From Acytostelium subglobosum LB1 (taxonomy: Eukaryota; Evosea; Eumycetozoa; Acytosteliales; Acytosteliaceae): a DNA stretch of 64,000 nt. The stretch lies in the NCBI RefSeq assembly GCF_000787575.1, contig NW_012236526.1, positions 1,178,001 through 1,242,000 of the forward strand. Reading direction: 5' to 3'. The notes under the pieces were generated by a model, which had not been told where the DNA came from, ran no database searches, and saw only the letters and a program-made list of their open reading frames with translations. Below are positions 44,214-55,857 of this stretch, one piece after another. Both the position numbers and the translations under genes were made by a program. How positions within the stretch are numbered: position 1 is the first letter of the stretch; every line of letters starts with the position of its first letter.

Positions 44214-44285
44214 CACCCAAACCCTAACTTACCCTACCCTCACCCTCGCCCTCACCCAATCTCTCACATACCCTACCCTAGCCCA
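44214..44285. repeat. Degenerate CCCTAA-like repeat tract
   Basis: About ten units of CCCTNN or ACCCTN occur (CCCTAA, CCCTAC, CCCTCA, CCCTCG), G-free except once. It resembles a degraded telomere-type array (complement TTAGGG) lying in the leader of the FNIP gene, or a simple pyrimidine-rich promoter tract. Confidence 0.45.
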
Positions 44286-44337
44286 ATCTCAAACTATAAG
44301 TTCATTTCTAAACTCAAAGACAAACAATACAGATAAC

Positions 44338-45982
44338 ATGGAGATACTTATTAATAATAACATGTTGTTACTATTGAGCAACATTGTAATACATATTGAA
44401 GATAGCTTGGATCGTTTATGCCTATCATTGACATGTCGTTGGTTGTATCTTTCACGTGATTCATACCTAAGATTGGATAATAGTATCAACTATGCCTACA
44501 CACGTAGTCACTACTTATCCAACAAAAAGTTTAGACTCAACTCATACCGCATTTGCATTGCCAACTCGATCGTTGAGTTAGATTGTATGGGCAGCGATCA
44601 TTGAACATGTATCATTTGCATTACCTAACCAATGTTAAGCAGCATTCAGTACCAATCTACCTCTGTTGCAGGGCACCATTAACCCTGCCTTCAAGGTAGT
44701 GGATCTACAGACATCATTCAATCAACAGTTGACAGATGGATTGATTCCAGATGGTGTAGAGCATCTGAGGATTGGATATGCATTCAACCAACAACTAGTT
44801 CATGGTGCACTTCCATCAACACTCATCTCTTTAAGGTTCGGGGAATCATTCAATCAGTTGCTGGAGCCATCGGTATTGCCTCAATCACTTGAACAACTGT
44901 ACTTTGGTGGATTCTACAACAAACCAATTGGTACTGGTGTACTGCCTGAGCGACTTTGTCTACTCTCCTTGGGAAAGTACTACAATCAGATGATTGAACG
45001 TGATGTACTACCTCACCACCTAGCCGAGATCATCTTCTCATCCTTCTTTAACCAACCACTTCAACCCGATACTTTGCCGACATCACTTGAACGTATGATA
45101 CTTGGAGCACAGTTTAATCAACGCCTCGCACCCAACGTACTCCCTCAATCGCTGACATACCTCGAGTTCCAGAAAGGCCGATGCAAATACTCTTGGCAGT
45201 TTGAAGTTGGTGTGCTTCCAATGGGTCTAACTACACTGATACTAAGCGCAACCTATATGCATCCACTCACACTAGATGTCCTCCCCATTGGGCTCAAACA
45301 TCTGACCCTAAGTGAATTGTATAAAAGACCGTTGGAGCCATATCAACTACCATTATCTCTCGAGACACTCACATTTGGTTTAGAGTATAACATTAGGATT
45401 CCACCTGGTGCCTTGCCACTTGGACTGAACACACTCATTCTAAGTGCACGCAACACTATGGACATACAAGCCGATGTACTACCTGCGTCCCTCACCCACT
45501 TGTTCATGGGACAACATTATACAGGCACAATTGCACCATTCATACTGCCACCTGGTCTAAGACATCTCACTCTTGGGCAATATTACAATGAGCCATTCAA
45601 GAAGAATGTATTGCCAGAGAGTCTAAACACATTGGAGCTGGGTCACTATAGCAGTTCATATCAACAGCATCTGACATGCTTGCCTAGTACACTGGAGTAT
45701 ATATCTATACCATGGTCATATCGACAGAAGTTATTAGGTACATTCTTACAAGTGACATTGTTAAATTCTGTTGAACCTTTACATACTACACTTTTACAAG
45801 AACTGCAGTCCAACACAAAGTCAATCAAGATTACAATTCCAAACTTTGATATTGTGACTGTTCGTCTGTTGGATCATACACATGGATTATTCCTATCCAA
45901 AGGTCTAGTGAATGGAGGAGTGATCAGACTTACTTCAATGTTTGATGGCACCTTTGTTAAGTCATTCAAGACAAATCAATAA
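44338..45982 (+). CDS. FNIP-repeat protein
   Basis: The start (MEILINNNMLLLLSNIVIHIEDSLDRLCLSLTCRWLY) is an F-box-like/FNIP N-terminal helix pair. From 44666 to about 45740 there are roughly 13 FNIP-type repeats of about 22 residues with the LPxxLxxLxxGxxFNQ pattern (LPTSLERMILGAQFNQ, LPQSLEQLYFGGFYNK). FNIP proteins form a large dictyostelid-expanded family of LRR-like proteins, some acting as E3 adaptors. An intron must connect the N-terminal part (to about 44590) with the repeat exon (acceptor likely TTGCAG before 44672); no donor with good consensus gives a correct phase, so the exact junction is unsettled, and the gene may be damaged there. Confidence 0.72.
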
Positions 45983-46095
45983 AATGGTTAGACTCTCAGG
46001 GGTTGTTGACAACTTTCGTTCGTTTTTTGGAACAAATCACAAATAGATTTGATTTGATTATTGATCATTGTTATTTATATCATACAAATAATAAG

Positions 46096-47023
46096 ATGAA
46101 CAAGAGAAAGAATAAAGAGGAGGTGCAAAGACCTCCTCCAAAGAAGATAGAGATTGAAGAAGAGGAAGAAGATATTGAAGATATTGAAGATGATCAAGTT
46201 TATGAAGATGACGTAGAACAAGATGATGATGTTAACGAAGACGACGAGGAAGACGATGATGGAGTTGACGAAGATGAAGATGGGGATGAAGATGGAGATG
46301 AAGTAGACGATCAAGGTACAGGATTAAAGAAGAAGAAGAAGAAGAATTATGTTATCAAACCAATGTCACAAGATAAGATATTGGATCTGCAAGCCAAGAA
46401 TCAACAGAAGGGTGTAATATACCTATCGACTATACCAGCAAAGATGACTGCTGCTAAACTGAAGAACCTACTACTCAAGCATGGTTCAGTTACAAGAATG
46501 AAGTTACTCAAAGGTAAGACCAGAGGTCACAGTCACATGAGACGCATAACCTTACTCACGCACTCATTCGAATTGATTAGCCAACGTCGAGAGAAAGGCA
46601 AAGAGAAATGATATGTTCAAAGAAGGATGGATAGAGTTTAGTGACAAGAAGGAAGCTCGTAGGATTGCACTCATTCTTAATAATCAACCAATGGGTGGCA
46701 AGCAAAAGGATATACATAGGGACTGTCTGTGGAATATTAGGTATCTGCCAAAGTTCAAGTGGTACCATCTGATGGACAAGTTGGTGCAGAAGAAGTTGGA
46801 GCGTGACAAGCGTATACATATGGAGTTGGATCGTGTCAGAAAAGAGAACTCATCCTTCCTGAATCAGTTGGAGCATTCAAAGACTGTCGATCATATCAAC
46901 ACCAGGTCAAAGAACAAGAACAAGGTAGTTGACGACGACAAGGTAGTAAGAACATTCAAGCAGAGAACTGTTCACGACCAGTCCACTTCAGACAAGCCAA
47001 ACAAGAAAGTAAGAAGGGAATAA
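46096..47023 (+). CDS. abt1: ABT1/ESF2-type 18S pre-rRNA processing factor
   Basis: Two exons (46096-46513, 46581-47023) join in frame to 286 residues. A Lys/Glu/Asp-rich acidic N-terminus precedes the RRM-like core GVIYLSTIPAKMTAAKLKNL, GSVTRMKLLK, then after the intron NDMFKEGWIEFSDKK, LNNQPMGGKQ and DCLWNIRYLPKFKWYHL, the family fingerprint. Yeast Esf2 sits in the small-subunit processome and stimulates Dbp8; human ABT1 is the orthologue. Nucleolar localisation is expected from the family and from the basic tail (PNKKVRRE). Confidence 0.93.
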
Positions 47024-47170
47024 ATCAATCATTTCATTGAACTTCATCAAATGCGTTCCATCAGAGTGTCACCGTAGCGTGTGTGGTCAACTGCACAATT
47101 AATTAATCATGAATCATTCATTCATTCAATCACTGATCAAGTGAAAGTAACATACAAAAAGAGAGAGAGA

Positions 47171-48777
47171 ATGGATGACAAGTACAAGTTAGCGCATGAA
47201 GCATTCGTTAAGAACCCAACTGGTTCTACGATATTAGCAACATCATTAGTATTGAATATTATACCTGTAGGTTGGTTTGATTGATTGATCGATTGATTGA
47301 ACTAATATATGTTTATCTTTAAAGATATCAGTACTGTTCCAAAGAGTTATGTTTGCATCAATCTTTGACAACAATGTAATCTTCCCTAAACCTATTAGAT
47401 TTATGTTAGAGTTCATGACCATTATCATGCCGTTCCTAGCAGCGGTCACCTTCAATGATATGGTACCATCACTACTTATATTAATGTTAATATCATCTCT
47501 ATTGATGCCTCTATTTGCAAAGTATGTTTGATGAACGAATGGATGGTGTCGATGAATCAGCTGACTGACCACCAACCAACATATCTTAGGCCTAATTCAA
47601 AGCAATACTACTTTGATGATAACAAAGAACTACTTAGACTTATGAACTCCCCACGTAAGGGATTCATTGAGGAGTATAGAGCATTCATTATGATTGCTAC
47701 CGTCATCTGTATCCTTGCTGTAGACTTCCCAGTCTTCCCAAGAAGTTTCGCAAAGACAGAGACCTTTGGTATCTCTTTGGTATGTATATTATTGATTGAT
47801 TGACATGTAATGACTACCAATCAACCTAACGAACCAACACGCACATACATTAGATGGACATTGGAGTTGGATCAGTTGTATTATCTGGCGCTATGGTATC
47901 AAGGAATGCTAGATCCGAGGCATTGAAGAATAAGGTCACATCGACAGAGACCAACAAGAAGTTGTCAAGGAGTGCACTGGCATATCATGCCTTTGTATCC
48001 AACCTGCCATTGATGGCATTGGGCTTCATTCGCCTAGTGTTGACCAAGTCTACAAACTACCAGGAGCACGTCACAGAGTACGGCATTCACTGGAACTTCT
48101 TCTTCACACTGGGATTCGTATCAATCCTGCTCTCATTCCTCAAGTTCTCACCCAACGTCAACCTTGTAGTTGGCATCGTGGTTATTGGTGCCTATCAGAT
48201 TCTATTGTCCCAGTTTGGCCTCAGTGACTACATCCTTAACCATCCACGTGACAGTCTGATTGCTGCCAACAAGGAGGGAATATGCAGTCTGGCTGGTTAT
48301 CTCTCGCTGCACCTCATTGGAACAAAGTTGGGTGCCTCTATCTTTGGCAAGGAACGCACGACGATGGGTCAATGGCGCGCGTTTGCCATGAAGCTCATGC
48401 TGGCCGGACTCTTCCTGTTTGGAGTTCTGATATGGGCCGAGTCCGCCATCCAACCTATCAGCCGCAGGATGACCAACTTGACCTACGTCCTGGCTATCTT
48501 GGCGCTAAACATCTTCAACTTCTCGCTCAATATGATGGTGTCACTCGTCACTGCCAGCCACATACATCCATCGATCATTGCTGCCGGTGTCAACAGGAAT
48601 CAGTTGTTTGTGTTCCTGCTAGCCAACATCCTCACTGGCATCGTCAACTTTAGCATGCACACCATCTATGCAACACAAGAGAATTCCATGTACGTCATTG
48701 CTGGCTACACCTTGTTCCTCACCATTGTGCCAGTTATTATGGACTACAAGAACATCACAATCAAACTATTCAGATAA
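47171..48777 (+). CDS. pigw: PIG-W/GWT1, GPI inositol acyltransferase
   Basis: Four exons (47171-47266, 47325-47521, 47590-47779, 47854-48777) join in frame to 468 residues. Family fingerprints: [57 protein letters not shown], and the C-terminal [17 protein letters not shown]. About twelve membrane helices. The enzyme acylates the inositol of GlcN-PI in the ER during GPI-anchor assembly. Dictyostelid surface proteins are heavily GPI-linked, so this is a core gene. Confidence 0.95.
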
Positions 48778-48941
48778 CAGTAACAAATAAAGTAAAGTGG
48801 AATACAGTAATAAGGGCAATGTTTATTGAGCGTCGATTATGAGGCTCAAGTCGCACACAAAGATTGATCGATTGATTGATCGGCAATCAGCAAGTGTATT
48901 GTTACACAACATTTACAAAATAGATTGATTGGAATGGATTA

Positions 48942-50419
48942 TTAGTCGAAGAAACCCTTGACCAACCATTGCTCATCGAGCACCTTGTTGCCTTGGTCGC
49001 CAATGTACTGCCAGAACATATGAGTGTCATTGACGACGCTCATCTGAGCGTAGCCCAGGGTGGTGAAACGGCTGGCAGACCACTCGGGTTGTGGCTGGAT
49101 GTAGTCATAGTCCAAACTCTCCTGGTTTCCTGGAGCGCCAACGATGAGATGAACGGTACCTCCTGGGTAGTCGTAGGTGCCAACGGGGATGCCACCGTAG
49201 GTTGGGTAGGTACGCTCGTAAGCGTGGGTGTGACCAGTCATGTAAATATCAACGTTGTACTGCTGGAAGAGAGAGCCGACTGTGGCCTCGATCAAGGCGC
49301 GCAGTGAGTCCTTCTGGCACCAACTGTATGTGATGGAGCAGTAGTAAGGACGATGAGCGTAGGCAACGATCCAACCAGTTGGGTTCTTCTGACGGTAGGT
49401 GGCCAAGTCTTGCTTGATCCACTGGTACTGAGCGGTGAATGGTGAGATGTCAGACTCGGTGGAGAAGGAGATAAAGTGAACTCCATTAAAGTCGAACGAG
49501 TACCATGGCTCCTTGGCAGAGCCTGGCACGTTGAATGACTGTTGGTAGGCAGTGAACTCGTCATAGATGTCATGGTTGCCTGGGGTGGTCATGTAGGGGA
49601 CACTTGATGTGATTGGCTCGAGGTAGTTCATGAGGTAGTTGAACACAGATTGATTTCCCTGCATTGCGTTATCGTAGTCACAGTAACTAATGTCACCAAC
49701 GTGGAACACCATGTTGTATTCACCAAGGTTCTGTTGGAGAACAGAGATAGTATCATTGAATCCTCCTCCAACTCCCATATCTGATTGTTTGGTCTATGTG
49801 TTAGTGTGCGTGTCATTGAGTTATCATTTGGGTTTGTGTCTACAAACATACCTCCATAGACTGCGAATGTGAATGGAGTAACACCACCTGGGGTAGTGGC
49901 AACCTTGCCCTTGGATGTAGAGGCAAAGTTGCTGGTCTTGAAGCTGCTGATGGTGGACCACTCATTGAGTTGAGTGCTGCCAGCCACGTAGTAGTAAGTG
50001 GTCATGGGGTTGAGGTTGTCCAATACCACGGTGTTTGAGTAACCCTCCCATGTCTGGAATGGCTGGGAGACACCAGTAATGTTGAACACTGGGAATGCTG
50101 ATTTGTAGCCTGGCTGAGCGGCCAGTGTCTCTTGGAGACTGCCCTTGTTGGTTGAGAATTTGACGAGTGGACTTCCACTTGGCTGCAATGAGTACCATGA
50201 CACCATCATCTGAGAGGGCACCGTCGTCAGTGCCAGCTTGATCATTTGGGCCTCAGTTGGTGACTTTGGCTTTAATGGTGGAGTCTCCATTGTGTTGGAA
50301 TTGTCGTCATCCTTCTCCTTGTCCTTGTGATTGGCGTCGACTGGAGTGAATGCAGACGCCAAAAACACTGTAGCCAACAGTAATAGAGCCAGCTGTGTCT
50401 TTGTAATTTCCATGCGCAT
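48942..50419 (-). CDS. Purple acid phosphatase-like metallophosphoesterase, secreted
   Basis: Two exons (50419-49852, 49780-48942) join in frame to 468 residues. A signal peptide (LALLLLATVFLASAFTP) precedes a fibronectin-III-like domain (MMVSWYSLQPSGSPLVKFST, YYYVAGS). The catalytic domain has the metal-binding blocks VYGDMG, VGDISYCDY, GNHD, AHRPYYC and GHTHAYERTYP, the plant/fungal purple acid phosphatase pattern. It is probably lysosomal or extracellular, releasing phosphate from esters. The intron lies within the first metal motif. Confidence 0.93.
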
Positions 50420-51697
50420 CTTATAGTATAAATCCTATATTATGTCACTTTCTGGTTTGTTGTTTGATTGATTGTTTGTGGATATTCCAGTTCCAAATTT
50501 GTAGTTGGTGGTTGGTAGTAGTAATATTATTGATGATGATGATGATAGTGATGGCAATTAATTAGTAATGGTTACAATAAGTAGTATTACACTCTCTCTG
50601 ACTCTCCCAATTTTCTTTCTTTATGTACACAAATAAGCGAGCGAGCAACTTGTTATGAAGTGAGTGCTATTAAAGTAATAAGTGGTGAATGGAACACTTA
50701 TAATATCTAGTTAGCTTGTCCACCACACACCCACATACACCTTGCACGGCTGAACGTCTGTCATAACATGGTATATATCACATGAATGGATGGAGGGAGG
50801 GATGAACGAAAGCGTGACATTAGAAAGGTAAGTGTAATGGTATTGGTGTGTGGAGGTGTGTGTAAGTGATGTGTGAGTGACAGTCAATCACTGATGTGCC
50901 TCAACAAACACCTGGGGCAACCATATTATCTATGTAATCATTATATGTTGGATCTATCCAATATTATCATAAATCTAGGACAAGTTGGAGAGCAGGAGTA
51001 GTGGGCTCAATCAATGTCCATGTCCACAAGTCTGGAAATGTGTTTATCACTCACCACAACATGTGTGTGTGTGTTGTGGGTTATGGGTTTGTGTGTGTAT
51101 GCTGTGAATGAAACAGTCGTTCGTAACTTGTCATTGTCAACATAATGATGATTGACATATATCTGTGCTGTTGTCATTGCTAAAGTAAACAATTATTTAA
51201 ACATACCTTATAATAATAATAATATATATGTTAAGTGTAATGTTATAAAATATGTATTTGTAATAATAATAATAGTGTTAGTGAATAAACTGATATCACT
51301 TATATTCGTAAATAAGTGATTTAACGAAGTGGAATCTTTTCAGAGGACACAAACATAACAGAAATAGATAGATTCTGATCTATTCTGACAACCTGACTGA
51401 CTGCAGATAGTTACTCCCACAACTCCCGACTTTGAACTACCTGACCACCCCCAACACCAGTCGGTCATAGGACCACAAACGGAAGCCCATCTTGAAACAA
51501 ACAACCGAAAATGATATCTTGGGTGAAAAACGCAGATGAGTCCGTCAAAAAAGGGGCGAGGCCATATGTGGGGCTTTAGAAAAAAAAACGAGGTGGTCTT
51601 TGCCACCCAACGACCTTTCGACATGAAAACGAAAGAGGGGGCATCGGCTTGTGGCGTTATGACATTATGCGTATGATGGAAGTTGGAAGATTGCCAC
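50420..51697. other. Long AT-rich spacer, no gene recognised
   Basis: About 1.3 kb. Contains (GAT)n near 50530-50545, (GTGT)n near 51062-51075 and alternating AT tracts near 51215-51275. The part 51330-51660 is less AT-rich and holds an open frame of 94 codons on the minus strand (51340-51624) of Trp/Cys-rich, unlikely composition. It could hide a non-coding RNA; nothing specific is supported. Confidence 0.4.
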
Positions 51698-53753
51698 CTA
51701 ATAGGCTGTTGCTACACCATCACACCTGTTATCACTGCCAGCTACCAATACACGTCTGCTGCTGCTGTTGTTGTTGGCCTCACTAAGTGACTTCACCACG
51801 ATAACTTGACCATTGCCAAAGGTACGTCGGTCATCACCTTGGACATGTTCCACCTGAACGTTGTGACCGCGAGCTTGAAGATTGTTGATGATCTGCTGTG
51901 GGACACCAGGTTCGAACAATACAATACCATCTTTGGTACCATCATCGATAAAGAACCGAGGGTGAGACAGTGCTGACTGAGGGTCCATGCGATGATCAAT
52001 CAGGTTGACGACAGTCTGCACATGTGCCTGTGGCTGAATGAATCCACCCATCACACCAAACGTTGCAAACAATTCACCATCCTTTGTGATCATACCAGGG
52101 ATGATTGTATGGTATGGTCTCTTGCCCGGTTGCAGGGCATTAGGATGTGACTCGTCCAATACAAAGTTTGATCCTCTGTTCTGTAGTGTGAATCCACAAC
52201 CCTTGGGAATGATTCCCGTTCCAAATGACTAATTGTGTATTTATGTTAGAATGATTGATTGATTGGATGATTGAATAATTGAATGATTGGAACATACCAT
52301 ATAGTTTGAGTTGATGAAGCTACATCCATTGCCATGCTTGTCTACAACACTAAGATATACAGTACTGCTACTGTTTGCAGGATATCCCTTCTCGATTGAT
52401 TTGTTTGATTTGTGTGTATCAATCAATGTACGTCTAGTGGCTGCATATTCCTGGACAACAACTCTTTATTGGTACTTTTGAATAAGCTGGATCAGCCACA
52501 TAATACCTTGTATCTGCAAAGCTCAGTCTCAATGCTTCGATCATCAAATGTATGTGCTGTTCAGAGTGTGGTCCAAGTGAGGCCAGGTCAAAGCCCTCAA
52601 GTATCTAAAGTGTACCAGTTAGTGTATGTTGGTGTGTACTGGATTACAAGATACATACATTCAGTGCTACAAGGGCAGTGATACCTTGGCCATTGGGTGG
52701 CATTTCATGGACATTGTATCCACGATAGTTTACAGAGATTGGTGTGTCGAATGTGGAACTGTGTGATTCGAGATCGTCGTGTGAGAGCACTCCACCAAGG
52801 TCATTGATCACCTTGACAATGGCATCAGCCACGACACCCTTGTAGTAACCTTGCTTTCCATGTTGTGCCAGCAGTCTGAATGTATTGGCAAGGTTTGGAT
52901 TCCTAAAGATGTCCCCTGCCAATGGTGGCTTTCCATTGATGAGCATCTCATCGCCATTGGGTGAGTTCTTTAGTTGATGTGATGACTTGTCCCACCAAAC
53001 TGCTGTCTTTTGTTGGATTGGTACACCTTGTTCACAATAGTCTATGGTCTGTTGTAGGATCTCCATCATTGTCAGTTTGCCACTTCCAAACTTCTCAATA
53101 GTGTCACACCATGCTGCTGCTGCACTGAGATTGATTTGTTGGTAGAGTGTGAGGTAGTGATCGTTGGTGGAGGGCACTTATGTCATGGTAATATATTACC
53201 CTGGTATAGTGATAGCCATTGGACTCTCTGGAGGTATTGAATCACCCGTGATATTGATCTTCCTTAAGATCTCGATGTTAAGGTTCTTGGGTGCTCGGCC
53301 ACTTTGATTGATTGATTGATCGTATATGAATGTTTGGTTAGGGCCTATATTGATTGTTGGTAGCACGAATGCATGAATGATGATAGGACTTACCTTCCAT
53401 TGATGCCATGTATCTGTTTGGTTGTGTTATTCCAGAACAAGACAAAGCAATCACCTCCTATTCCAGTTGAACTTGAGTTGGTTGATTGATGTTAGGATTG
53501 AGTGAAAGAAAGAATGAGTGATTGAGATTAGATATATATACCATGGTTGTGTAAGGTTGAGCATTGAAGCCATGGCAACGGCAGCATCAGCAGCATTGCC
53601 GCCTCTCTTTAGTACATCAACACCAACTTGTGATGCCAATGTTTGACTTGAGGCACATACACCATTGACACCGATCACACATGATCTGCTATCATAGTTG
53701 TTATTGAACTTTGTTTCCATTCTATCTTTTGTCTTATCCAATGACTGAAGCAT
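51698..53753 (-). CDS. Gamma-glutamyltransferase (glutathione hydrolase)-like
   Basis: Seven or so exons with donors near 53541, 53390 and 53206 and acceptors that keep frame. Order: [105 protein letters not shown], the autocleavage site region [20 protein letters not shown] with its Thr nucleophile, and [21 protein letters not shown]. These are GGT/YwrD-type signatures; no signal peptide or membrane anchor is seen, so it resembles the cytosolic YwrD branch. Near 52455-52475 the frame slips twice by one base each (between DPAYSKVP and ELLSR, and before [10 protein letters not shown]). Either two sequence errors or a recent pseudogene. Confidence 0.85.
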
Positions 53754-53910
53754 GAACAACTACTACGTAGTATTGATCGGAATGAGTGATGTTGTTTGTT
53801 GCAGTTTTGATCAGAATAGTTAGCGGAGATATTTATTCCCAGGATAGCTATGCCCATATTTGGGTTGACATGTCAACCTTTCATTTACATTTATTACATT
53901 AATAATAAGA

Positions 53911-54860
53911 TTACTCTTGATATATATAGTTGTCGACATTGATCATTACATTTGTCAGCCTCTTGAAATGTGTAGAGAACTCATTGACGACGTTGAAGTA
54001 TGGCTTCTCTTGTAGCTGGAACATTTCGCCTCGAGTCACTAGATCACTAGTGCTTAGTGATACATTATAATTGTATCCAATGAACACTTGATTGACACTG
54101 CCAGACTCGACGTAGTACAGCTCTCTGAATGCCTCTTGCATGTTGCGTATAACACCAAAGTGCCTTCGCAGACCAATGAGATTCTGGAGGTAGACACCCT
54201 CCGGTGACAACAGTTTGGACATGATCTTGAAGCCGTCCACCGTCATCAAGTTGCACGGGGCCGATGAGCAGCCATCCTGATAGATCAGGTCATAGTGCTT
54301 GCCAGCTCTGCTTTGTCTCTCCACATAGTCCAAGCCATCAGAGATGTGAACCACAACGTTATCGTTACGTCTAAAGTTTGAATACTGCTCGGCCACGTCC
54401 AACATCCTCTGATGCATCTCTACAATATCGATATGAGCCGATGGGAAATGCTTGTGTAGGTAGGTTGCGATTGAGCCGCCGCCCAATCCAACCAACAATA
54501 TAGATGTCGGTCTCTTTGTCAAGAATGTAAGTGATGCTATCGTAGCTCTTATATATGCTAATGGTACATGTTCTACATCTCCAATCTATATATCGTGAGT
54601 TAGTGAGTGTATTCATGTCATAGTGTATTGATAACAATAACTCGTACTTTGATCTCTGATTGTCTGTCACCATTCTTACTGAACTTGAACTGTCTTATGC
54701 CATTGCCATTGTCAAAGACATGTATGTTACCCTCGACATGTATCAATTTAAAGCTGTCTCCACCTCCAAACATATAGAACATCAGACCAAAGAATACAAA
54801 CATCAGCACTATCATGCCAAGTAGTTGAACTCCATGCTTTCTCTTTACACCGCTAACCAT
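53911..54860 (-). CDS. Membrane-anchored spermidine synthase-like methyltransferase
   Basis: Two exons (54860-54648, 54585-53911) join in frame to 295 residues. A basic start and one hydrophobic helix (GMIVLMFVFFGLMFYMF) predict a type II signal anchor. The Rossmann methyltransferase/aminopropyltransferase core has ILLVGLGGGSIATYLHKHFP (SAM-binding loop), IDIVEMHQRMLDVAEQY, ISDGLDYV and YDLIYQDGCSSAPC. Similar to the spermidine synthase-like domain of METTL13-type and bacterial SpeE-like proteins, but the classic Asp pair is not evident. Activity is uncertain. Confidence 0.75.
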
Positions 54861-55203
54861 CTCTGTAATCTACTACTAGTATGTATATATATATATAAAT
54901 AATAATAACAATAACAAGTACTGACTGTAAGTAAAGTTTAATTGACTTGTCGTGTCAGAGATGGTTCTGACATTCTCGCAACTTCAGAGACAATGCAAGG
55001 TGGTCAGTCACATTCACGAAAGAGGCAATTTGGTCGATTCCCTCAAATTGATGGCATCGGAATCTTGAAGTGCCAGTTCATTCATTTACACATTGAGGAG
55101 TACACCAATGATCTGATTCACATTGACATTGCTAATAACATGACAGTTTACATAACTGTAATAGTTGTCGTAGAGTTGTTATAATCATTTCATTAGTGAT
55201 CAC
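54861..55203. other. Spacer
   Basis: Presumed promoter of the methyltransferase gene (-) and 3' flank of SAYSD1 (-). An open frame at 54942-55184 (+) has no ATG at its head and shows no known pattern. Confidence 0.35.
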
Positions 55204-55660
55204 TCAACCTTGATATCTAAATTGATTCTCCAACTGTTGACTGCTGACTGAACCAAGTATTGACATTTGATTCTTATTGAATACACTATATGCGCTGACA
55301 TCACCCTGATAGATTATAATAATCATTCATTGTTAGTTAGGTGCACATACATTAATGAATAAATGAATGAATGAATGAATAACATACCTTTTGTCTTTTA
55401 CCTAGATTACACATCATCATTACAGTCATACTGATTACAAAGAAGATAGCACCAAACTCAATCTTTAGAGCCAGCCATTGAAACACTAGCCATATGAATA
55501 GTTTAACCAATGTAATCTTATGATTGGTTATTACATCCTGTACAGTGTTCTTGATTGAGAAGTAGTGAAATTGAACATCAACATCATCCATTGGTTTTGA
55601 TTGATTGGCTGTTGGATCTATCTGTTTTATCTCTCCATTATGTACAACTGTTCTTCTCAT
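55204..55660 (-). CDS. saysd1: SAYSvFN domain-containing protein (SAYSD1-like)
   Basis: Two exons (55660-55388, 55305-55204) join in frame to 124 residues. The hallmark GDVSAYSVFNKN lies right after the intron, followed by a C-terminal tail (SSQQLENQFRYQG). Two hydrophobic segments precede it (LVKLFIWLVFQWLALKI and GAIFFVISMTVMMM). Human SAYSD1 is an ER membrane protein that recognises UFMylated, stalled ribosomes for translocation-associated quality control. The small size fits. Confidence 0.88.
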
Positions 55661-55857
55661 TCTATTATATATATAATGTTGTACTATTATCACAATGATT
55701 GATTGATTGATTGTTAGATGATGAAGAGTGGGCTTTTGGTGGTTTTCAATACCTGTTTTCCAAGTTTTGTCATTTATTGTTCAACTTCAACGAGTATTAT
55801 CTGTCCAGTCTCATTCTACAAATAACAACTACAACCAACATATATATACTGTAAAGG

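Noticed and set aside
51340-51624. 94-codon minus-strand frame, Trp/Cys-rich
   Set aside because: Composition unlike host proteins and no motif; isolated in a long spacer.
54942-55184. 80-codon plus-strand frame between methyltransferase and SAYSD1 genes
   Set aside because: No ATG at the head, no motif, lies in the likely promoter of a minus-strand gene.
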